Position numbers and translations under genes: made by a program
Shown here: piece after piece, positions 1-9,977 of the stretch
Layout of the letters: every line of letters begins with the position of its first letter
Numbering within the stretch: the stretch's first letter is position 1
Notes under the pieces: model-generated
What the model was told of the DNA's origin: nothing
Database searches by the model: none
What the model saw: only the letters and a program-made list of their open reading frames with translations
Source: Bradysia coprophila
Taxonomy: Eukaryota; Arthropoda; Insecta; Diptera; Sciaridae
Assembly: GCF_014529535.1 (NCBI RefSeq)
Contig: NC_050738.1
Location: forward strand, 11,989,318-12,053,317
Reading direction: 5' to 3'
Length of the DNA stretch: 64,000 nt

Positions 1-3000
1 CCATGGTTATTTCAGTTGTGAAAACGTTATACATAGAAACATAACCAAAAAAAATGATTGTTGACAAAATGTTCACAAAATCGTTGAGGTTATGGCTCTG
101 AGGATGCTCTGTTGTTTTCGTCTTGTCAAAAATCGTTTTTACAGTAGGTTGGAGCAGATTTATCAGAGTTTTAAAAGTCATCGACGTTCTCAGTCAATTA
201 AGTGATTCTCAGTGTATGATGTTTCGGCACAATTGAGTCAGCTGTTTCTCCAGCTGGTTCACTCATACATACAACATTTTTACAATACGCGAGTGTATAA
301 CTATGACATGCATTCATGTTTGTCTCCTGGTCTCCTGTTGCTAAACATCTGAAACAAATTACGATATAGATTTTGGTGATACTACATAGAGTCGCTAGCG
401 ATAAGACCGGTAAACTTTCTAAGATTTCCACCACTACATTCGACGACTCCTTCAAAAGTTTCCTAAATGTTTTATCAAAAGACAATCTTGCATTCTGATT
501 TATTCAATGGCCAGCAACCATGCCCAACAAAATGAACAATCATAAGTATAGACAATTCAGACAATTTGGCCTATATTAAATTATTCAATTTTTTTGTTTA
601 AGTATTGAAACACCACCAAAACCATGATCAAAGTTTTCGAACAAATTTTAATATTAATGAAAAATTATTCTTGCCTCAAGCAAAAGAAAAAAAAATGAAG
701 AAAAACGGATGTGATAGAACATAAAAGAATCTCGTGAAAAAGAAAATAAGAAAAGAAATTAATGAATCAAATTAGACATTACTTAGGTCACTCAGTAAAA
801 ACGCATTATATATTTTTCTAAAAAGGAAAAAAATAATAATTTAAAGCTATAATGCACACACCACACATACACATATACACCAAGAAAAGAAATTTTCATT
901 TTCTTTGAACACATTTTATAATAGTCTTCTAAATATACGTATAACTATGCGTGTGTATTGCTTGTTCTAAGTTAAGAAAATGATGAAACGATTTTTTTTA
1001 ATTTAAAATTCTTAGGATTTAGACTTAACAGAAGCAGAAAATGATCTAACGTTTAAACTTAACAAATGAAGAACAGATGGAATAGAAGAAGTGTAGAATT
1101 TAAACAACATGAAAATACTTAAAAAGAACAAAATAAAATGTTCGTTGAACAAATTCTCTAATCAAAACGAAGGAAGGAAAATTTAAATTTCTTTTTTCAA
1201 ATTTATAATTGTAAAAAAATACTCATTTTTTTGACATTTAACTTATATACTCTATATATATACTTGATAGAAGTGCATAAAATTAATGATGAAAAAAAAT
1301 GATTTAACAATGTAGACATTTAAAGGCATGTACATACTAAAATATATGAGAACAATATATTTTTACACAATTTAGGCTAGGATGTTGAAACAATTTTGAG
1401 ATTTACAGATGAACAAAAGAAAGAAGAAAAAAAAACAAAAAGCAAAGCAAAACAATTATTTATTTGGACAATATTATAAAACGAATTAAACTCTGCATCA
1501 ATTTCTCTCACATAAAAGTTTAGAAAACGAAAATAATTACCAAGAAAAAAATTTCTTCCTTAAAACCAATAACCAATTTCTCAAAAAAAAAAACGTAAAT
1601 TTAAACATTTATCGAAAAAAATAGTATTCGCCTCGCGTTCTTAAATATAGAAAACTTTACGACAAGAAAGAAAATCAATTTCCTTAAATTTAAAAAAACA
1701 AACAAAAAACTTTCAAAGCTCTCTAATGAAGTGGAAATTGAGTTTTTTTCTGATATAAAAAAGAAGCAAAAGAAAACAAAAAATTATTTAATTGACACTC
1801 GAGTATTAAACGTAACCCAGGTGATTATTTTTTTTCGTTGCTCTGTCTCTCTATTTTCACTCCTTTCAGTATAATATTTATTTGTAAACTCCTCTGTGTT
1901 TTTTTTATCTTATTTTAATTTAAAATCCTTTGATTGTCATGACATGTCATTTTTGCAGAGAATCTCAATAACCATTTTGAGTGATAGCAAGGAATCTCGA
2001 TAACATTATTAATTATATACACACTGCACATACCTATTACAACCATCCACCAACCTTTAAAATAATTTCATTGTCAAAGGTCGGAAAATAATTAAAAACC
2101 AAGCTTACATTTGCCAAGAAAGCTTATACCCCCATATGAATGATAGACTGACCACAGCTTGAAAAATTTCGAAACAAAAAATTTCCCAATCCAACTATGT
2201 TTTTTAGACGTTTCAGGGCTGAAAGGCGTGCTTTTCAGATGTCAAGCATTATTTTCGACAAAATAAAACTAGTGCTCGGGAAAAATATGGAAACAATTAT
2301 GGATGCGCTCCAAATCAACGAATATCACAATTATTTGAAACAAAAATTCATTTCCTTTCATTTTCCACCATCGGACGCGTGCAGCAATTTTTTTTTCGTT
2401 AATTGACAACTGTAAAAGTTCATTATCCATCTCTCTTCTACCCTCTTCTACCTATATGGGTAGCCTTGTTAAAACTCTCAAAAATTCGCTAGTGAATGTT
2501 GTCGAATAATTGATGTACTCTCAATGCTTTTTTGTTGAAACTAAACTTGGAGAATGTCAAAATTGTGCAGAATTTCTATCAGGTATTAACATGCAACGCA
2601 TACATATTTACACCTTCTTATTATAGGATAGTATCCGTGGATCAGTTATTAAGCCACATCTATAAATCAATTAAGTTCAAACTTTGCATAGTTTTGACAT
2701 TTTAGAAGTGTAGATCCGTCCGTAGTACTAATTTTTACTCATTTCCCCCTAGGAAATGAGTCATTACTTCATTGACATGAGCGTTAAACCCCCAATAGTG
2801 ATTAAAATAAATTGCGTAACTGTTTAGAGCTTTGTATTTTGCCTTGTTTTGTTGTACCATCGCCTTCGGCTCGAGCTGTAAACGCCACACTTGACAAAAT
2901 AAAAAGTTCCAAGCAAGGACGTAATCTAATATCGCAAACGTAACTCATAGTAGCAAACACTGCAATATGTGCGTTGTGATTACTAGATACTTACTATTAA

Positions 3001-4850
3001 TCACCCTTATTACGCGGATGGGGAATGACAATTATCAAACGTGACAATATTCGATTTCGGTTGTACATTTGGATTGAGTGAACACACGATTATTGATCGA
3101 ATGTCAACCTCTCTACGCAAGATATTGACAAGTTTATACCGGTTCTCTGCTTTAGGAACGCTTATTTTATCACACTGATGACATTGCCCACTGTAAAAGG
3201 GCAATGTCATCAGTGTCGACATCGACAACAAAAATCAATAATGAACTTCTAGCTAACGTCGTTTTTTATATGGCATGTTAAAGCAAATGAAGTGAAAGAT
3301 TTTAGATTTCAATAAGTCGAAACAGGCTGGACTGGGGTCATGGTCATTCACCCCGAAGGGCTTTTTATTTTTCGTATGAATTGAGAGCAATGAAGGGCTT
3401 TTACTTTACCCCATGCAGTTTTCGAGCCAGTCTGATCCTGTGTCGAAAATACTTAGATAAAATCGAATGTAAGATTCGTTGACTTATGATATGCTTGCCG
3501 TCAGTGAAAGGTTAATATACTTAAATCCAAACCCCCTCAATTGAAAGAATTATTTTTTTTTAAATATTTTGATGTATACCAATCTGATTACCAGTTTTTT
3601 TTTTACATATACTTACTACGAACAGCTTTAGTTTAGGAATTAATTTAACTCTCGTTTTTAGTATATAGTGATTAATTAAGTATTCTTTCTGTGTAAGTTA
3701 TTTAATTTAATTTTAGTTGTCCCTCTTAAAAATCATTAGCGCGGGCGTACACAGTTTAATAAAAAATGAATTCGTAATTTTTAGAAGGCCGTACGAACAT
3801 CAACGAAAGTCGGAAAGAAATTTTATGTTGTAAACAGAGATGCATCGAATTAGGACAGGAACGAGATCGTTTATTGTTGTAGTGTTCGAAACGGTCGTAT
3901 GAGTCAATGTGTTTTCCCATTTAGTTTTTTTTCGGTTAAACTAATTTTATTCTTTTTTTGATTTAAGAGTATTTTTACTTCAATTAACGATAATAACGAA
4001 GAGGCATATAATGTAAAGTGCGTAAATCCGATTTATTTAACAATTTCATGATGGATCGGTGAAAGAAATTGAAATGAAAACGAGAGAGCACTCCCCCCAA
4101 GATACTACACAGTATTTTAATTTTTTAAATAATGTTGAAGAAACAATCTTAACCATTTATATCAAAATTAGAAAAGAAGAAGGAAACAAAATCATGTTTA
4201 AATTTACTTATTTATATCGATGATGAACTTTTTAATTTATGAAATTTACTTTTTACTTAACCATTTTGTTGTATTATTTTTTTCTCGTATTTTTTAGAAC
4301 AAAAAAAAAATATTTTTATATTTTTTAATGATTTGCGTAACATGTTCTGTCCAATTTTGTTTTATTATACTACAATAATTTTACTTCCCCCAATCTTTTT
4401 TTTTACTTATTTTTGTTTTAGCAATTGAAATTTATTTATGAACTTAAACTTAACCACATCAAAATGGAGAATAAAAAAAAAGAAAGAAAGAAATTATTAT
4501 GGTACTTAAGTGTGGTAAATATTATTTCAAAAGAGAAACAGTAAAAAATCTTTTTTTTGTGTAACTTTTGTCAAACAGCGTCATTATTTTACTGATTAAT
4601 TTTAGTTCTATTATTTAAACAAGAAAGCAGAAAAAAATTGTAATAATTTGTCGACGAAACAAGAAAACAACTTTCATTTCTCCCTAATATTCTCAATTTG
4701 TATTTGTAATTAAATTGTTTGTTTTTTTTACCATTACCAGTATACAATGACAGGGTTTTAATTATTATCTTTAAGTATTATAATGCAACGTTTTTTGTAC
4801 TAATAAACCAATAATAAACATATTAATTCCTTAAATTTGAGCTTCTTTTA
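1..4850. other. AT-rich gene-poor stretch
   Basis: No open reading frame here has family-like sequence or plausible splice structure. From about 540 to 4800 the DNA is dominated by A and T runs, the composition seen in long 3' UTRs and intergenic DNA of this genome. It could be the 3' UTR of a gene lying outside the left edge, but nothing in the window proves this. The only discrete structure I can define is the hairpin at 3172-3216. Confidence 0.5.
3172..3216. repeat. Perfect 18-bp hairpin
   Basis: The left arm (3172-3189, beginning ACACTGATGACATTG) is matched without error by its reverse complement at 3199-3216, across a 9-nt loop. The surrounding DNA is low complexity but the arms are not, so the match is not trivial. 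Possible identities are a miniature inverted-repeat relic or a small structured transcript. The stem is shorter than a typical miRNA precursor stem, so a miRNA is not claimed. Confidence 0.7.
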
Positions 4851-5960
4851 ATTTCGTCATGACCAGCATTTGTCAAAAGTATGATTATATTAGGAAACAT
4901 CGAGGGATGCCGCACTTCCATTTTACCAACACAAAATCTTTAGTTTTACCAAAATATTTAGTAGGGTGGGTCGTATTTTCGTTTTGTTTCTATTTTAAAA
5001 GGCCTGGCCCCAGGCTGTACTTAGAATTGACCAAGGAATCCAAAACAGCAAAAAAAATCAAAAATTAATTTTTTCCTTGCCTCTAGCTTGATTTTGATTT
5101 TCGGGTTAGTACAGCTATCAAAAATTAGGTATTATCACATTTTTGTTTTATGTCGGATCTGATATTTCTTGTGCCAAACATTCTAACAGCTGTTATATTG
5201 AATGAAATATTTGAATTTTTTCCCAGTCAAAATCTTTGTCGCACACATGTAACGACCAGTTTAGTGGGCTGGGATACAAACCAAAAAACCATTCAATATC
5301 AAGACTGTCAAATTTGTGGATCTAGAAATTATGTAGAATCTGTTGAAAACGAAAATGTTGTACTTCAGTAATTTTTAAAGTGTAGCATGAAATTGCACAT
5401 ATTGTTGACTGATATCTCGGACATTTGGGAACAGAAGGCATTACTGCTAACTGTAGGTAATAGCTGAGGAGTCCAGCTGTGAGATTCCACAAGCTTCGCC
5501 TTCACTCGGGCAGAGTAACTCTGTCAGTGTTCCCGACTAAGACTTTTCGACAAAAAATTTCAACTTTATTTGCAAATACTATCGACAAATCATGACATAC
5601 TACGTCGTGTGAGGTATGTCTGAACAGGTAATCTCATAGAGAATCCATTGCAGAGACGTTTGTTGAAAACGAGCTGAAAAAACTCACAGGAGCTTTGTTT
5701 TCGCAGCCCAAAGTTGTCAATTTTTTTTTTAGTGAAAAAGTCGAAAGGAAAGTTAAGTTTTGGAGTTAAGTTTGCCAAAGCGTAACGTCAAAAATATCGA
5801 ATGTCCTATTTTGTCTCTTGTGATGCAAATTACTATTTTTCTACTTACAAAAGAGTCGATATCAGAAAAGGGTGTTACGCTTACATCGATTCTACACAAA
5901 AAATACATTTTCTTACAAAAATTACGTCACAAATTCCACGTTCTTAACTTAGATGACATC
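4851..5960. other. No gene recognised
   Basis: Several short open frames (for example 4859-5068 and 5150-5371, plus strand) occur but show no conserved domain pattern, no splice sites that extend them and no neighbours that would explain them. I see nothing functional that can be named. Confidence 0.45.
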
Positions 5961-6270
5961 AATGCACTGCAAGCATGAGTGTTACTCTAAATAGAGTCCT
6001 GAAACATGACAGTGTGTCATGCAACTGTAATATAAGATTATGCACATCTTGTCAAACTTGTTATCGAGACGTGTGGGCATTGCTAATGACCACACGTCAA
6101 GATAAAAATTTTAGCAACACTTTTTTATCTGCCGAGAATATTTGTACCGAGATAAACAAAAATGCTCTAGAGGGATAAGTTAGAAATTATTGTTCTTGGC
6201 AGATAAAAATATTTTCATATAAAATAGAGTACTTTCTGCAGCTGATCACTATTTTTGCTTGAAGTGCGTT
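5961..6270. mobile_element. MITE copy 1, AACGCACTTCAAGC family, with nested insertion
   Basis: The left end reads AATGCACTGCAAGC and the right end is the inverse of AACGCACTTCAAGC. It is flanked by GATGACATC (5952-5960) and GGTGACATC (6271-6279), a 9-bp target duplication with one mismatch. It shares its ends and part of its interior (a TGACAGTGT stretch) with the copies at 28879-29000 and 30376-30515, but at 310 bp it is more than twice their length because of an internal insertion that includes the element at 6122-6209. It has no coding capacity, so it must have been moved by a transposase elsewhere. Terminal repeats of about 14 bp with 7-9 bp duplications suggest a cut-and-paste superfamily such as hAT, P or Mutator; which one is inference. 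Confidence 0.8.
6122..6209. mobile_element. Nested 88-bp palindromic MITE
   Basis: Inverted ends TTTTTATCTGCCGAGAA (6122-6138) and its complement at 6193-6209 match at 16 of 17 positions. It lies inside the MITE at 5961-6270 and so inserted later. Its outermost TTTATCTGC is shared with the element at 16426-16517, suggesting one family. A separate 9-bp inverted pair (GACGTGTGG / CCACACGTC) lies just to its left, near 6068-6099. Confidence 0.6.
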
Positions 6271-6790
6271 GGTGACATCCATAATTCCCGTCACCCTTTT
6301 TCGACCATTTTCAAACCCATACAGGTACTGAATTATTTCTCTTGTGTGGTAACTAGTAAAAGCTTATTTTCTGCTAAAAAATAGTTGATTTTGCTGAGGA
6401 CATAACAGTGTTACTCAAAGGACAATAAATTTGAATGAATCCTGTACTGAAAAAATACACGTCTGGTAGCTGATGCTAATATAATCTTTAAAATCATTTA
6501 AGAAATTGTTGGAGACCAACATTGACAATCAAGTTCAATTAAGTGGAATCCCTGGTTCTGATTTGGTCCCATGATATCTATCGAACAATATTGGTTGGAG
6601 TTCTAACAATAGGCTCGACGACATTCATTTGTGTTGGTTTGATGATTTCTACGAGATTTCTACTATAAGTAAAAGCGTCAATGTGATAACATAATCACAA
6701 GATTATAGCCATTGGCTCCAGCAAATTAATAGAAATGTAAAAGACAATGGAGCGCAAATCTCTGAGTGAACTCGATAAGATAAATTTGAA

Positions 6791-6798
6791 TATAAAAT
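6791..6798 (+). promoter_or_regulatory. Candidate TATA box of the lipase gene
   Basis: TATAAAAT lies 48-55 bp upstream of the lipase start codon at 6846. Initiation about 30 bp downstream, near 6820, would leave a 5' leader of roughly 25 nt, which is short but normal for insect secreted-enzyme genes. The region is AT-rich, so a chance match is possible. Confidence 0.45.
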
Positions 6799-6845
6799 CA
6801 ATCAAAATTGAACAATTTGATTCAATATATATTCCATTCGTCATA

Positions 6846-8131
6846 ATGAAGGTGTTTGCTTTCATACTGATCGTAGCATCTGGTAACTACAAATAATTGA
6901 AAACGTTGAGCGTTTGGAACGATTTAAGATTCAATTTCGTCATTTTTAAAGCTACTGCTATTCCGCTTAATCATAGCAAAAATGCTGAAGAGGAGGATTG
7001 GCAATTGGTGCGCGACAATGACGGCAACATGCACTTGGTGGACATTCGAAGTAGCGATGACCAACAGGAGATAGCACCACTATTCAATGCATTCAACGAT
7101 ATTATTTTCCGTTTATTTACCAGAAGCAATCCCACTCAGGCTCAAGTCATTCAAATTAACAACCATGGTCAATTGGCCAGCAGCAACTTTAATGTCAATC
7201 ATCAAACTAGATTCCAAATACATGGTATTTATTCGAAATGTCGACAGTAAATCTAATAGATTAATTTAGATTAATTTATAATCTAAGGCTGGAACGGCGG
7301 TGGACATGCAGGAACTGGTGCGGCTATTAGGAACGCATATATAAATCGTGGCGATTTCAACGTTTTCACTGTTGATTGGGGAGCGGGAGCTGGAACCATA
7401 AATTATGTTCTTGCAAGAAATCGCGTTAACGAAGCTGGTCATGTGGTTGCTCAGTTCATTGACTTCCTCAATGTTAACGGATTACCTTTTTCTAGAATCG
7501 GCGTCCTGGGTCATTCTTTAGGTGAAAATATAATTTTCCTCATATATCGTCTCTTACAACCTATATGTTTAACGTCGTGATATTGTAGGAGCACAAGTAG
7601 CTGGTGCTGCGGGAAAGCGAACGACTCGAGGAAGAGTAGAATTTATAGTGGGAAATGACCCCGCTGGACCGTTGTTTTCGTTAGATGATCCAGCAAATAG
7701 ACTTCACCACACAGATGCTAATTACGTGGAAGCAATTATAACAGACGGAGGTCGACTCGGCTTCCAACACCCAGTTGCGCATTCAAATTTCTATCCGAAT
7801 TGGGTATAATTTTAATACAAAAACGTTATTCCGAAACACTGCAAATTGTTATATTTAGGGAACAGCTCAACCTGGTTGTGGACCGGATATTACAGGACAA
7901 TGCGGTCACGATAGAGCAAGTGCGTTCATGGTAGAGTCAATAAATCCAGTACATATTTTTGGTGCTATTCGGTGCAGAGGTTTGGATGACATTCGTGAAA
8001 GAAATTGTGTAGTGAGTGGACCGAGTAGACGTTTGGGAGGAGAGCCTATTCAAGATGGTCCTGCTACAGCCGGCAGCGTTTATTTCTTAACAACAAATGC
8101 TGCATCGCCATTTGCTCATGGACCGCGATAA
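6846..8131 (+). CDS. Secreted lipase, pancreatic lipase-like family, 5 exons
   Basis: Joined exons 6846-6882, 6952-7224, 7288-7521, 7589-7803 and 7859-8131 give 343 residues, with GT-AG introns of 55-69 bp and matching phases. The start MKVFAFILIVAS is a hydrophobic signal peptide, so the product is probably exported. The catalytic triad of the animal lipase family (alpha/beta hydrolase) is visible: nucleophile Ser180 in GHSLG, Asp205 in NDPAGP and His270 in CGHDRA. The family's HGW-NGGG oxyanion-hole region follows the second splice. The short region before the His suggests a reduced lid, as in insect phospholipase A1-like members, so the substrate could be triglyceride or phospholipid. All three active residues are intact, so it is probably an enzyme rather than a yolk-protein-like relative, which loses the serine. 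A canonical AATAAA follows the stop. The family call is firm; the exact orthologue is unknown. Confidence 0.92.
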
Positions 8132-8148
8132 GTTAAAATTTAAAGTTG

Positions 8149-8154
8149 AATAAA
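8149..8154 (+). terminator. Poly(A) signal of the lipase gene
   Basis: AATAAA begins 18 nt after the lipase stop codon at 8129-8131, so the 3' UTR would be very short (about 35-45 nt). Confidence 0.7.
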
Positions 8155-9788
8155 AGATTTGCTTGAAAGAAATTAAGCATGAAGATTTTTCACAACACAA
8201 GCGAGAAAATATTAAATTTTACCTTCTGCTGAAACTTCGGATACCTTCGTTGTGACAAACGTTGTATTTCTTCCCTCGTTAAACAATAGTATTTTCCTCG
8301 ATCCTTCACACTTTACCTTTGGGGCGATTGATAGGAAAAACTGTGCTCCTTAGTGCACCAAAACTGGGCTACAACTTGGACATTTTTTTAAATATAATGC
8401 GGTAGTATCAATAACATTTAGAAACGTTTATGTGTACAAAGGAGGCACTTAACCAGATTCAGTTGAGTCTACCCAATCGACAACTACATCGACTGTCCAG
8501 ATTTCGCAGTTCCGACCATGACGTACGGTATATTGATAGTTAGATTAACGATGACATAAACCACAGCTCCGCACCTAGCATGAACATAAGAAATATTCGG
8601 AGCCTTCTCTTGTAAAGGCAGCAGTCATGATTTCCTGGTGTGAATAAAATCACACAGTACATGCAATCGTAGTACGATTATCGTACACGTATACATGTTT
8701 GAAAATTTGGAGGAATGAGTGCTCGTGCTAGTAGCAGTGCTAGGCATAAACCAACACATTAATGAAATCTTGGCTATATCTGCCGGTAGAGATTTTTGTT
8801 TGTAGCTGGTTAATTTATTTTTTGTCGCTTCCATTCGACTGGAAGGTCTTGCTGATGTATATAGACCGGAAAACTCGCCACAGATACGTCGGAATGGACC
8901 ATTTTCGCACCAAATCATTCGTCTCGACGTTGGACGACACTGTATTTTCGTGTCGTCCTCTCCTAAATCCTTGGTAATAGCTTCGACGTTTGGTCATCTG
9001 ATATTTTCTGCTGGTAACACTACTCTACAGATGGTAGATAAAAAATTGCTGCAGTTACGAGTTCGGAAACCTATGGGTATTTTTCACTCCTGATTCCCAT
9101 TTAACTTAAAATAGATCTAGCTCCTGATCCAGACGTCCTAGAAATTTTTTTTTTCTGGATTTATAATCAAGAGGGAAAAACACCCACAGGTTTTCGAACT
9201 CGTAAATGCAACGTACCGGGTGTCGAGTAGTGAATTCATAAACTTAGATCAATTACCACAGTAGTCTGGGTTCTTATGTCGAAAGAAAAAACGTTCCGCG
9301 TGCTGACATTTTGACCGTTTCCCAAAATAACCGGTTAAGTGTAAAACTAAAAACTTGAATATCTCCGTTAAAAAGCAACATTTTCTTATGGGGTTTGTTT
9401 TGCTTGTGAGCCTCATTCGTTGCCGACATTTTATGAAAGAACGTTTTTCTGGGACTGGAAAAATGTCCTAAATATTTGGGGATCCCAAAAAAGTGACCTA
9501 AAAAAACCGCTAACCACTAAATCCGTGAGTTCTATGATTAGGAATGAATACTCCATCACAGGAATATTAGAATGATAGGAACTTACCGCTGTTCACCTCA
9601 AAAATGCTACAAATCCAGCTGTATCATTGGTATATATATACAAAGGATTGTACAATTCAAAATTTGCAGGCTCTAGGTAAAGTAGAGTTCCTCACTTTAA
9701 AAGTTTTTGTTTATTTTTGTCTTTTTTTTATAAATCGAGCATGTACACAAAGACGAATTTTGTCCATTCAGCCTCTTTTGGACGAATA
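8155..9788. other. Convergent intergenic region, no gene seen
   Basis: This separates the convergent lipase (+) and decarboxylase (-) genes. Open frames at 8625-8997 overlap on both strands and show no conserved pattern. The only clear structure is the inverted-repeat element at 9046-9213. Confidence 0.5.
9046..9213. mobile_element. Inverted-repeat element (MITE-like), 168 bp
   Basis: Two imperfect inverted arms of about 50 bp (9046-9098 and about 9160-9213) share blocks such as TTACGAGTTCG, AAACCT, TGGGT and TTTTTC. The centre is unrelated sequence with a T run. No target duplication is obvious at the ends I chose. The structure is typical of a decayed foldback MITE. Confidence 0.6.
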
Positions 9789-9794
9789 TTTATT
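9789..9794 (-). terminator. Candidate poly(A) signal of the decarboxylase gene
   Basis: AATAAA on the minus strand lies about 185 nt beyond the stop codon at 9978. Other AATAAA matches exist further down in this AT-rich DNA, so this is the nearest good candidate, not a proven site. Confidence 0.4.
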
Positions 9795-9977
9795 CATCTT
9801 TTATCGGGAATAGGGACAAAATAGGTGATAACATATGGGACGTTGTTTATCCCGAACAGGTTAGATTTAAGGGGTGAGAAAGATCATCCGCTAAAACAAG
9901 GAAGGAATTTAAACGAGGTCAGTTCAGTAAAACCTTCGTTATATATTTTATCCACGTATCGAGTCATAAATAGTAAT

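Noticed and set aside
198..485. Minus-strand frame of 95 codons with several cysteines (CFRC...CHSY...CKNVVC) and a good acceptor (TTTGTTTCAG) near 350
   Set aside because: Ly6-like at first sight, but no signal peptide, no partner exon and no full cysteine pattern could be found in the window. A faintly similar ending (VC-x-x-EPA) near 30720 also lacks a gene around it.
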